Assembly (NCBI GenBank): GCA_004431415.1
Contig: QPMI01000062.1
Coordinates: forward strand, 310,001 to 374,000
Direction of reading: 5' to 3'
Length of the DNA stretch: 64,000 nt
Origin: Cyanophora paradoxa
Lineage: Eukaryota; Glaucocystophyceae; Cyanophorales; Cyanophoraceae
The notes under the pieces are model-generated. The model had not been told where the DNA came from, searched no databases, and saw only the letters and a list, made by a program, of their open reading frames with translations. Both the position numbers and the translations under genes were made by a program. Below are positions 43,579 to 53,700 of the stretch, in pieces (position 1 is the first letter of the stretch; the number at the start of each line of letters is the position of its first letter).

Positions 43579-44714
43579 CTAGGGGCGGCAGGCCGGGCAG
43601 CGGACGCGGCCGGCGCCGCCGCAGCCGGCGCACTCGGTGAAGATCTCGCCGGACATGAGGCCGCCGCCGACGTCCACCGCGACGCCCAGACCCGCGCTGC
43701 ACCGGCGGCAGTCAGGCTCGCGCGATTTGAGATTGCGCGTGGAGGATGAGTGCACGCGAGCCGCACCAGTGACGGCAGGCGCAGTGCCCGGAGCCGTGGC
43801 ACGTCCCGCAGTTGAACTGGCCTTCGTTGTGATCGCTCGAGAACTGCGGAAACGAGGCGCGCGTTGGCGCCGGGCGAGCGCGATCGCCGGCGCGGGGGAT
43901 CGGAGGTCGAACGCACCCGTCCAGTGAACAAAGAGCGAAGGGCGTCGAGGGCCTTTCGCGGCCCCGAGCTCCAGCCGGGCGCTGCACCGTGCGCCGGGCC
44001 GAACGTGGGCGCCGGGACGTAGGAGAGCGTCGAAGTGGGAGTGTCGAGAATCTTGTCGCCGATGCTGTCCTTGCTCGCGGCAAGGAACACGGTCGGCGCA
44101 GCCGACTTCGCCGACGGCTTGCATGCTGATTTCACAGCTGAGACCAGCGCCTTGGCGGCGGGCTCCTCGGCCCGCAAGGCGTGGAGGAAAGGACACGATT
44201 CGGCACTGGTCGCCGGCGACGTGTTGGCCGAGTGCAAGGAAGTCTTCAGGGTCTCGAACGCCTTGATGGACGTCAAGAAGGGGCACGTGTCAGCGCCAGC
44301 AGCCGTGGCGCGGAGCGCGGCGGCCGGACATCCCTTGGCGAGCGGGAGCGCGTCCAGCCGCTGGACCAAGCCGAAGTCCTCCTCCAACTCGGCCTGCGCA
44401 ATAGCAACGCTGCCGATCAGATCGCCGCCCCGAGTCTCCTCCCAGGCAGTTTCAAGTTTGGAAACTGCGTCAATCCCGTCATTGCCTAGAAAACGCGCTG
44501 ATCGCCCATTGCCTCAACTAGAAACTTTGACTGGGGTCCCATAACTCGAAACTAGCCCACGTACGCGAGCTTGAAGCGCGCCCACGAGAGAGCGGGAACA
44601 TAGGCTGACCTTCGGGCCGAACCAGGACGCACGGCTGCCAGGGCTTGAGCAGCCCGCGAGAGCACCGTGGAGCGGGGCAGGCGCCGGGATCGCGGGGGCC
44701 GAGAGGAGCGACAT
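43579..44714 (-). CDS. DnaJ-type (CxxCxGxG) zinc-finger protein
   Basis: The proposed start is ATG at 44714-44712 (MSLLSAPAIPAPAPLHG), joined by a phase-1 intron (donor GTGCTC, acceptor TTTTCTAG) to NDGIDAVSKLETAWEETRGG; this 5' join is plausible, not proven. The middle is Ala/Ser-rich with Cys-Pro-Phe-Leu twice (TCPFLTSIKAFE, SCPFLHALRAEE). The 3' exons encode the zinc region: FNCGTCHGSGHCACRH, then across an intron CAGLGVAVDVGGGLMSGE, then ECAGCGGAGRVRCPACRP, with the stop at 43581-43579. Together these give four Cys motifs (CGTCHGSG, CRHCAGLG, CAGCGGAG, CPAC), as in the cysteine-rich domain of DnaJ and the plastid chaperone BSD2. There is no J domain. A chaperone or thiol-linked assembly role is inference. 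Confidence 0.65.
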
Positions 44715-44799
44715 CTTGCCAGACAGAGGGGTAGTGCAACGAAGGATCTGTCCACGTACCCAAGCAGTCGACGGCGTCTTGGCGGGCACGCGCGGCGCG

Positions 44800-47700
44800 A
44801 TGCCGCCACGATATTTGCAAGGTGAGTCAAGCCGAGCGTCGAGCGCGCGAGCTGTGTCACGCGGCGCGTGTCGCGGCTAGCGAGGCACCGAACACCTGCG
44901 CAGGTTCGATCGTGCTCGTGAAAGAGAAGGATAAGAACAGCAAGGGGGTGAGAAGGCGATCCGCTGCCCTGCGGCTCTGCGAGCTAAAGTGCTACGACGG
45001 CGCAGGTGCCCGTGTACCTTGGCCGCATTCTGCAGTCCACACCGGACCCGAAGCATGGTCGGCAAATGCCGCGCCCGGCCGTCCGCTGCCGTCGCTGACG
45101 GCGAGCTCGAACATCCAGGCATCCTCTACCAAATCCACTACGTGAACTGCAACCCGAAGTGGGGCGACTGGAGGCCGGAAAGCGACCTTATCCCGGACTC
45201 AACTGAGAACCGGGTCAAGGTGAGCTCCCCGCCCGTCGCCGCCGGCCGCGTGCTGAGCGGGCCGCGTCGGCAGTACAAGTACGAGCCAGTCTACGAGGTG
45301 CGCCCCTCGCGAGTCCCGAGCAGCAGGGCGCGGCCGCCGTCTGACCCGCCCGCGTCTCCCGCTAGGTGGAATCGATCGTCGGCAAGAAGGTGCCGCCGCC
45401 CGGCCGCCGCGCCGCCGCGCCGCCGTCGCTCCGCTGAGCGGCGGTCTTCCGCAGATCGAGCACAACGTGAGCGCCGCCATGTGATGCCTCGCGAAGCGCC
45501 GCCCGCCGCCGCCGAGCGGTCGCGCCGCGCCGCAGGGCATCTTCTACAACGTGAAGTACTTCGGCTGGCCGAATCCGGAGTGGAACAACATCGAGAACCT
45601 GTCGGGGTGCGCGTCGCGGGGTCCGGCGAGCGGTGCCGCGGTGCCCCTCCGAGCGCGCGGCAGGTCGGCCGAGTCCGTGGAGGAGTACGAGAGGCGGCAC
45701 GGCGGCCGCGCGTTCGACGAGCTGCTCGCCGAGTCCGCCGCGATGAAAAACACGTCCATCACCTCCCTCATCACGTCCGCGCCCCGCCCGCCCCGCCTCG
45801 CCCCGGCCCCCCGGCCCCCCGGCCCCGCCGCGAGCCCCGCGCAGGGCCTCTGTGTACGGCACCCACAAGGGCGCCAAGAAGGCCAAGGCAAAGGCCAAGG
45901 CGCCCCCGGCCGTCTCCGCCGTCCGCGTCGTCCCCTCCTCCTCCTCGCAGGCCCCCGCCGCCCCCGCCGCGCCGGCCCCCGCCCCCTCCGCCCCGCAGGC
46001 CAAGAGGCCGCGCAAGAGCGCCGACCCCGCGCCCGCCCCACCGGCGGCCTCCGCTCCTTCCCAGACTCCCCGCTACATCATCCCCGGCCACTTCTCCACC
46101 GCCCCGGCGCCCGCCCCCGCCTCCTCCCCCCCGCCGGCCCCGCCCCCGCCCCGCCCCCGCCCCCGCCCCCGCCCCCGCCCCCGCCCCCGCCTCCGTCCCC
46201 TCTTCGTCCCCCTCCTCCTCCTCCTCAGCGGCGGGGGCGGCGCCGCAGCGGCCGCTGGCGGGCCCGCTGCCGGTGGTCGTGCTGATGCTGTACGGCCCGT
46301 TCGTGGCGACGTGCCCGATCACGCTGGCGCCGAGCGGGACGGACGCCTCGGGGGGGGCGGTGTACGCGGGGGACACGCCGGGGACGCGGCTCCCCGGGCA
46401 CGTGCCCCCCGACGCCGGCTTCGGCGTCCTCGTGGCCCTCGCCCAGCAGCCCCTCGCCACCCTCTTCTTCCCCTCCCTCGCCGCCGCCGACTCTGACCAG
46501 GTCCCGCCCCCCGCCCCGCCCCGCCCCAACCGCCCCAGCGCGAGCGGCGCCCGAGGGCTCCCCGGCAGCCGCACGAGGCGACGAGCGGGGCCGGCGACGT
46601 GGCGAGCTTCCAGTTCAAACGCTCCATCAACAGAGCCGGTGCGCCCCGCCGCCGCCCCGCCCCGCCGCTGCCACCGCCGCGCGCTGAGGCTCGGGTGGGC
46701 AGGGGCGGTGCAGGTGACGGTGGAGGTCCTCTCGCTGCGGCTGGCGCCGGCCCTCCTGCGCGCCGCCGTCGTCTCCCCCGCCGCCCTCGCCGAGCGCTAC
46801 CCCCGCATCCGCTGCGGGGACTCGCCGGGCGACTGGGCGCCCCTGGGGACGGCGGTGGAGGCGCAGAACGCGTTCGCGCACGCGCTGCTCCAGAACGCGC
46901 GCCTCCGCGACGTCTTCCAGCGCGACTCCGAGAACGCCGCCGGCACCCCGCACTGCGCGCCCGCCCGCCCCGCCCCGCCCCGCCCCACCGCCCCGCCGCC
47001 CCGCCCTCCCGCCCGCTCACGCCTCCCGCAGGGTCCTCGTCGTCGGCGGCGTGGTGGCGCGTCGTGCTCGTCTCGTGCCAGATGCCGAACGCGGTGCTGG
47101 GGGCGCTGCAGCGGCGGCGCGCCAAGCTGCTCGCGTGGACGCTGGTGCACGCGGGGGAGGACCGGGACGGCTGGGTCCGCCGGGACGCCGCCCTCGCCAC
47201 CGAGCTCAAGTACTGGCAGGCCCGCCCTCGCCCCCCTCTTCTTCGCCCCCCGCCGGCTCTGACGGGGCGCCGCAGAGCATGGGGAAGTGCTCGCTGGCGC
47301 GGGCGTACGCGGACGCGGGCGGGGTGGGGCGCTCGCGGATCGACGGGGACGCCTCGGGCGCCCTCGGCCTCGTCTTCTTCGGCGCCCTCGACCTCGAGTG
47401 CAGGCGAGCGCGCCCTCGCCCCCCACCCCCCCCACCCCCCACCCACCCCACCCCCCACCCCACCCCACCCCCCACCCACCCGCCCACCCCACCCCACCCC
47501 ACCCACCCACCCCTTCCCCCCCTCCCCCCCCCCCTCCCCTCCCCCGCCCCCGCCCCTGCCTTGGCCCCCGCCTTCGCCCCCCGGCTCACTCGGCGGCAGG
47601 TTCGGGGGCCAGTACGTGACGGGGGGCCGGGACGCGCTGCGGGAGGAGGCGGAGGAGGCGGCGCGGGCGCTGGCGGACCCCGCGGTGCCGAACCAGGACG

Positions 47701-48047
47701 TCCTGCGCCGCCTCTGCGGCCTCCTCACCGACTGGTCCGCCATCGTCATCTCCGGTGCCCCCGCCCGCCCCACCCTCGCACTCCCGGCCCCCGGCGAGCC
47801 GCCCCCGCAGGCGGCATCAGCTCCTTCCTCGCCCGCAAGGCCGGCAGGGGCTACCGCTTCGGCGGCCTCCTCGTCCAGCCCCCCGCCCCGCAGCGCGCCC
47901 CGCCGGCGCCCCACCGTGAGACCGCGCCCGGCCCCGCACCCGTGTGCATGGCGCGCCCGTGATGGCCGCCCCGACCGCCGCGCAGAGCCGGCGTACGCGC
48001 AGCCCTACCAAACAACACCGCACATCGACCTCACCGCCGACTGCTAG
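44800..48047 (+). CDS. chromo-barrel + chromodomain protein
   Basis: This is a probable reader of methylated histone lysines. Exon 1 is 22 nt (MPPRYLQ), followed by GSIVLVKEKDKNSKG, VPVYLGRILQSTPDPKHG and ILYQIHYVNCNPKWGDWRPE. That is the MRG/Esa1-type chromo barrel (tudor-knot) with its Y.IHY...N..W..W pattern. A canonical chromodomain follows over several exons: YEPVYEVESIVGKK, then IEHN, GIFYNVKYFGWPNPEWNNIE and SAESVEEYERRHGG. Next is a Lys/Ala/Pro linker (GTHKGAKKAKAKAKAPPAVS). The C-terminal half is unrecognised (PLPVVVLMLYGPFVATCPIT, ALAERYPRIRCGDSPGDWAP, WWRVVLVSCQMPNAVLGALQ, ALREEAEEAARALADPAVPN) and ends TTPHIDLTADC, with the stop at 48045-48047. A role in a NuA4/MSL-like or heterochromatin complex is inferred from the modules. 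The intron at 47220-47275 begins with GC. Confidence 0.75.
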
Positions 48048-48146
48048 CCGCACCAGATACATTCGTTCGCGTAACGTACAAATACAGAAAACGTGCATGG
48101 TAGGGGGAAACGCGGATACACGCTTGCGCATCATGGCATGGCAAGA

Positions 48147-48630
48147 GCGGCCCTGTGGGCGAAGCCCTCGCGATCGCCGTCGTCGCGCGCGGCACCCGAG
48201 GCCCGGCCCGGCTTCTTTGCCGGCGAGCCAGCGGGGTACGGCCACAGGGCGTGACGTCACCAGGTCGGCGTGCGCCACCGATCAGCCCCGCGCGGGGCTT
48301 CTAGCGGCTATGCTACATGTAGGAAATGGTGCCTTACGGCGGCGGCTGTTGATCCCACCGCTGCTCGGGGCCTGCTGGCCGTGAAACCGAGAAAGACGAG
48401 CGCCTCACGTGATTATTTTGAATTCACGTGAGAATTTGGACCCCGCCAGAGTCGAACCCAGGCAGGTGAACCCGCCACGCTACAGTCGGGTCTAGGTTGA
48501 ACCACGCGAGAAGTTAGTCGGGCGCTGGTTCGCCCCTGTACCATGCGCAGCCAGCGCAGGAGCGCAAATTTGCTCCCCTCAACGGAGCAACGACGCGTCG
48601 GCGCAGAAGCAGTGCAGCAGCGTAGCACCA
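48147..48630 (+). repeat. long direct repeat, copy 1
   Basis: This copy matches 49957-50438 almost base for base over most of its length, apart from small indels near the left end and scattered substitutions. It contains an inverted pair of G-boxes (CACGTG at 48406-48411 and 48425-48430). On the minus strand there is a pol III B-box-like word GGTTCGACTCT (about 48449-48459). The repeats flank about 1.3 kb. LTR-like structure is possible but I see no primer-binding site, and no target duplication at the outer ends. A tRNA-derived SINE-like element or a segmental duplication are alternatives. Confidence 0.75.
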
Positions 48631-48684
48631 GCGTAGCAGCGGGGGGAGGGGGGGAGGGAGGGGAGGAGGGGGGGAGGCAGAGGG

Positions 48685-48687
<3 letters not shown>

Positions 48688-48715
<28 letters not shown>
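48688..48715 (+). repeat. 28-G homopolymer
   Basis: This run sits in the gene-poor block at the end of a purine-only tract of G and A starting near 48640. It has quadruplex-forming potential. The length may be imprecise, since such runs are error-prone in assemblies. Confidence 0.95.
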
Positions 48716-48718
<3 letters not shown>

Positions 48719-48886
48719 AAAGGCGAGGCGAGCGGCCGGGCAAGGCGGGCGGGGTGGCGAGGCGGACGGGTGGGGTGGAGAGGCGCGCGGGTGGGGTGGC
48801 GAGGCGCGCGGCGGCACCAGGCGGGCGCGCGGGCAGGCGAGGGTGGCGCCGGGCGGGGAAGCGGGAGAAGAGGCAGGTACCCGGTG

Positions 48887-49144
48887 GCGCCGGGCCCTGC
48901 ACATTGCCTGCGCATGCGCAGAGACGCGGCGTCAGCTCGCCCCGGACAGCGGCCGTGCGGGGGTGGGGCCCAGCGGGGGCGGCAGGGTCAGGTGCACAGC
49001 ATGCAGGAGCGGCGGGGAGAACCTGGAGTCGACGAAGCTGAAGCAGCCGGCGGGCGGCGGGCGCCGGGCCCTGCGCATAGCCTGCGCAGCTGCAGGGCCG
49101 AGGCGTCAGCTCGCCCCGGACAGCGGCGGCGCGGGGGCGGGGCC
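48887..49144 (+). repeat. two 84-bp related units
   Basis: Units at 48887-48970 and 49061-49144 share GCGCCGGGCCCTGC at the left, GTCAGCTCGCCCCGGACAGC in the middle and a GGGGCGGGGCC-like end. They are 174 bp apart start to start. They are GC-rich and show no open frame worth calling. Confidence 0.7.
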
Positions 49145-49956
49145 TAGCCCGGCGCGGCGTACTGGGAGTGCTAGCAGCTGCGAATACTGCGACGCTGCCA
49201 CCCTCTGCCACGGAGCGCGGGCCGCGGGTCAAGCCACGCATACGTGACGCCGAGTCTGCAGACGTGAAGCCACGCATACGTGACGCCGAGGTCAAGAGTG
49301 GCTCACCGCCATCACAGCCCGTCTGCTTGAACCGGAGTCCGTCAGAAACCGAGAGCGTAGGCGGAGCTCGAGGCCGCAGCCGGAAGGCACCGGAGCGAGG
49401 GTTAGTGCATGCACGAGAGCCCGGAATCCGTTGTCAGAACCCAGACAGAGCGGAATGCTGCGCGGAAAAAAGGACCGCAGCACGTCCGCAGCACGTCCGA
49501 GAGCCGCGTTCTCTGGCCATGCCAGGGCACGCGAAGTCCCGGGCCGACGCCTCGGCTGCGACAAAGTTGAAAGCGAGCGCGAGGCGTGCGTACGCGTGTC
49601 CTCTCTCCTGCGAAGGGATGGCACGCCAGACACGTGCACTCCGCTAGCGCGACGCAAGAAAGCCAAAGCGCGTGCTGGATGCGAAAGTACCAGATCGAAT
49701 CACTCGAATTCGATAGCAGGGCGACATACGTGGCACTGACGTGCTCGTTGAACCCAGCCGACAAGCAGCTTTGCCTCCAGCTACGTGCAGGTCTGTCTGT
49801 CTGTGCTTTGCTTTCTGAAGGTGGTACAGCGTTTAGCTTGCTGAGGCGTACGCTAGCTGACGTGGACCCACGTACCGTGGCACACGCGGGGCTAGCGTTC
49901 TGGGGGAAGCACGCTTTCTTCGCGGGCCGGGGGCGCCGGTGCTGAATGCGGCTCCG

Positions 49957-50438
49957 AGCAGCGGCCGTGCGGTCGAGGCCCTCGCCGCCGTCGCGCGCGG
50001 CACCCGAGGCCCGGCCCGGCTTCTTTGCCAGCGAGCCGGCGGGGTACGGCCACAGGGCGTGACGTCACCAGGTCGGCGTGCGCCACCGATCAGCCCCGCG
50101 CGGGGCTTCTAGCGGCTATGCTACATGTAGGAAATGGTGCCTTACGGCGGCGGCTGTTGATCCCACCGCTGCTCGGGGCCTGCTGGCCGTGAAACCGAGA
50201 AAGACGAGCGCCTCACGTGATTATTTTGAATTCACGTGAGAATTTGGACCCCGCCAGAGTCGAACCCAGGCAGGTGAACCCGCCACGCTACAGTCGGGTC
50301 TAGGTTGAACCACGCGAGAAGTTAGTCGGGCGCTGGTTCGCCCCTGTACCACGCGCAGCCAGCGCAGGAGCGCAAATTTGCTCCCCTCAACGGAGCAACG
50401 ACGCGTCGGCGCAGAAGCAGCGCAGCAGCGTAGCACCA
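49957..50438 (+). repeat. long direct repeat, copy 2
   Basis: This is the second copy of the ~480-bp direct repeat, in the same orientation as 48147-48630. It carries the same G-box pair (CACGTG at 50214-50219 and 50233-50238) and the same minus-strand B-box-like GGTTCGACTCT. Its right end is about 300 bp upstream of the start codon of the bHLH-LOV gene, so it may form part of that promoter. Confidence 0.75.
50216..50238. promoter_or_regulatory. paired G-box (CACGTG) palindrome upstream of bHLH-LOV gene
   Basis: Two CACGTG hexamers (50214-50219 and 50233-50238) lie on either side of an AT-rich spacer (ATTATTTTGAATT), forming a larger TCACGTGA...TTCACGTGA inverted repeat. CACGTG is the classical site of bHLH proteins with the H-E-R basic signature. 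The adjacent gene encodes exactly such a protein about 500 bp downstream, so autoregulation is conceivable. The same pair occurs in the other repeat copy at 48406-48430. No binding is shown. Confidence 0.3.
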
Positions 50439-50737
50439 TGCGGCGACGCAAGCGCGCGCGGTAGTGCTGGCATCCCACCGACCTAGGTGCGCATGGGCGA
50501 CGCGCACTTCCGGGACGTTTAGAGATGCTGGCCGGAGCTAGAGGGCGGCCGGCGGGATCCGCGGCGGCGCTGGGCCGCGCGGCGGCGGCGTGCGCCGGCG
50601 CCGGCCGCGGCCGCCGCGTCGCGCGTTCCACGCCGGCTCCCGGGCGCCGCCCGCCCCGCCGCCGCCCGCCCAGAAGGATGCGCATGCGCGAATAGAACCT
50701 GACGACCTCGCTTGCGCGGTGCCCCTCGCCGCAGAAA

Positions 50738-53700
50738 TGAGACATGAGACTCGAGGCGGGCTTGCGCAGCCTCAGCCGGGACAGATGCCCATGGAAAGGA
50801 TGGACATCGGCGGCGGGTGCGCAGAATACTATCGTAGAGACGAGGTGAACTATCTAGGCCAGCAGTGGCCGTCCCCCGTGATTGCCATGGCGGCCATGCA
50901 ATTGCAAATGGCCGCCTCCCAAGCTTCCTCGGGCGGATCAAATCTCCCTCGAGACCCCAGCAGGCGGACCTCCCTACGCAGCGCCCCCGGAACGTGCTCG
51001 GACCCTCGCTAACTCTCGCCTCTCGGTGCGCAGCGGCGATCTCGGCGTGCGGGACTGGAGCTCGCAGCGGAGCGACGCGGGAGGGGGCCGCCGCCCGAAC
51101 CCGAGCCCCCCGCCGGGCCAGACGAAGCGAAGGGCGGGCGAGCCCTCTGTACAGCAGGGCCCGGCGCCCAACGCCGGCCTCGCGTCCATATCCCACTACC
51201 CCTCCGCCTTCCACCAGCCGGCCCACCAGCCGGCCCACCCGCCCCCCCCGATGCACATGCCCCCCGCCTTCCTCCCCTCCCTCTCGAACCCCCCGCGCCC
51301 CAGCCCGCCGTCCTCGCGCGACGGCGACCTCCCCTCGGTGCAGAGCGTACCCATCCCCCACGGCCACGCCAGCGACGGCGCCCGCCCCGTGAGCATCCTG
51401 GTGTCCCACTACAGCAGCCCGCGGGAGGAGCCGTCGGCCTCGCCGGTGATGCCGTTTCGAGAGCAGCAGCAGCCGTCGCCGTCGCCCTCGCAGGGGCCGC
51501 CGCAGGAGCAGCGGGCGCTGCCGCCGAAGCCGAAGAAGCGGGGCCACTCGGAGATCGAGCGGAACCGGCGGGAGGCGATCAACGACCGCATCTCCGACCT
51601 CAAAGACGTCCTTGCCATACCCCCCGTGCGCCCCCCAGGCCCCTAGGGGCCCGTCACCCCCCTCCGTGGCCCCGGGCTGACGGGGCCGGCGCCGGCGGGC
51701 AGAACGCGCCGACGCTGATATCGAACAAGACGAGCATCCTGGGGACGGCGGTGGAGCAGCTCACGACCCTCGTTCTCGAGAACAAGGCCCGCCCTCCCCC
51801 CGCCTCCCCCCTCCGCCCCGCCACCCCGGCGCCGCTGACGGCCCGGGGGCGCGCGCGCAGTCGCTGAAGATGGAGCTGGACCAGCTGCAACGGGAGCTCT
51901 CCAAGCTGCGCGTGCGGGCGGAGAAGTCACAGCGCGCCGCCGCGCACGCCGGCGGCGGCAGCAGCGGCAGCGGGGGCAAGGACAACGGGAGCAGCTCAAG
52001 CAGCACGAGCGGGAACGGGCACGGCGGGGGCGGCAACGGGATCGCCTCGTCCAACGGCTCGTGGTCGAACGGCAACGGGGAGCGCGGGGAGGCGGGGCGG
52101 CGGGGCGAGGGGGGCGAGCGCGAGCAGCGCCCGGGCTCCCGCTCCGGCTCGGACGAGTGCGCCCCGCCCCGCCCGCCCCTCTGCGCCCCGCCGCCCCCGC
52201 CCCTCACGCGCGCCGCGCTCGCAGCTCGTCGGAGGACGCCGGGATGGGCTCCAACGGGGACAACAGCAACGGGGAGAACAGCACCGGCGAGGGCTCCAAC
52301 GGCAACGGCTCGCCGCCTCTCATGGGGGACTCTGAGGAGAGCCCGCCCCGCACGCACTCCAACGCGGCCAGCGCCGGCACCAGCCTCGGCTCGTCGTCAG
52401 AGGGCGCGGCCAAGCGGGCGGCCGGCCCCGGGCGCGAGCGGCGGGACGAGGCCGAGGGGGGCGGGAGCAGGCCCTCCTCGACGGGCAGCATGCGCGACGA
52501 CCCGCCGTGCGCCCTCCGAAGCCCCCCTCCGACGCGGCCGACGCTCGGCTGACTCTCTCGGCAGGGGCGAGGGGTCGCTGGCGCTGCCGGAGGGCCCGGC
52601 GCGGGTCTCCCCCTCGGCGATCTGGGCGGCCGACTGCGAGGTGGAGAGGATGGGGGCGATGGACAGCGTCGAGGACATGCTCACCGAGTACCCCGAGGGG
52701 CCGCAGGCCGCCGCCAGCAAGCGCCCCCTCACCCTCCAGGAGCTCATGCACGCCGGCAACGGCGCGGCGGCCAAGTCGCCGCTGGCGCAGGCGGGGGCGA
52801 CGCGGCCGACGCAGAGCTCGCCGCACGGCTCGAGCAGCTCCGGCTCCTCGGCCTCGGGCTCGGGCTCGCAGGGCAACGGCAACGGCTCCAGCGGCAGCGC
52901 CGGCCACGGCTCCCGCAACGGCCACGGGAGCACCTCGAGCGGCACCGGCAACGGCGCCAACGGCTCGAGCAGCCTCTCGGGGGCCTCATCCCGCACCCCG
53001 CCCGAGCTCCGCGTGCGCCCGGGCCCCTCCCCGCCCGCCCTCGGCCTGCCTGACCCCGCCGCCGGCCCCCACAGAGCCTGACGCTGGGCCCCGAGCGGGA
53101 GTTCCTGAAGCGGGGCGAGCTGGGCTCCATGTCCGGGATGATCGTCTCGACGACGGGCCCGAACGTCCCCTCCTCCAACTCGTCCGGGGACAACGACGAC
53201 TCCAAGTCCTCGGGCGGCTCCTCCTCCTCGGGCGCCCGCACGCCCCTCTCCTCCTCCTCCGGCAACGGCGGCAAGGGCAACGGCAACGGCTCCGGCAGCG
53301 CCGCCCGCGAGGGCGGCACCGCCCGCTCCAAGCAGCGCGAGCGCGCCCGCGCCGAGCGCGAGGGCAAGAAGCGGGCCGGCGAGGGCCCGGACGCGGAGCT
53401 GGCGGCGCCGTACACGGTCTCGTGCCGGGGCTTCAGCGAGGAGATGCTCGCGAGCACGGCGCGGCGCCTCGGCCGCACCGCCGCCGAGGTCGACGAGGGG
53501 GCCGGCCCGGGCCCCGCCGCCTCCCCCAGCGAGTCCGCCGAGGAGGCCCCCCGGGGGCGGGCCGAGGCGGCGGAGGCGATGCTCTCGGTGGACCTGCCGA
53601 TGGCCCACGTCTCGATGCGCCAGTTCTTCGCCATCAACCTCAAGATGGCCCTCGACGCCCTCCTCGTCGCCGACGAGGCCCCCGACGGCTCGGGGCCCCT

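Larger units (their letters stand above)
48048..50737. other. gene-poor block with direct repeats, tandem units and poly-G
   Basis: I see no convincing gene in this 2.7 kb. It holds two near-identical ~480-bp direct repeats, a purine-rich and G-run stretch at 48631-48760, degenerate tandem units with 'GGTGGGGTGG.GAGGCG' at about 48750-48850, and two 84-bp tandem-like units (48887-48970 and 49061-49144). It also holds two copies of a 25-bp unit containing CCACGCATACGTGACGCCGA (about 49233-49290). The sequence is CpG-rich with many CGTG words but shows no sustained coding pattern. It forms the upstream region of the bHLH-LOV gene. Confidence 0.7.

Noticed and set aside
48543-49247. Plus-strand frame of about 230 codons in the gene-poor block
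   Set aside because: Its product is Gly/Arg low complexity over homopolymers and tandem units, with no motif and no splice context.
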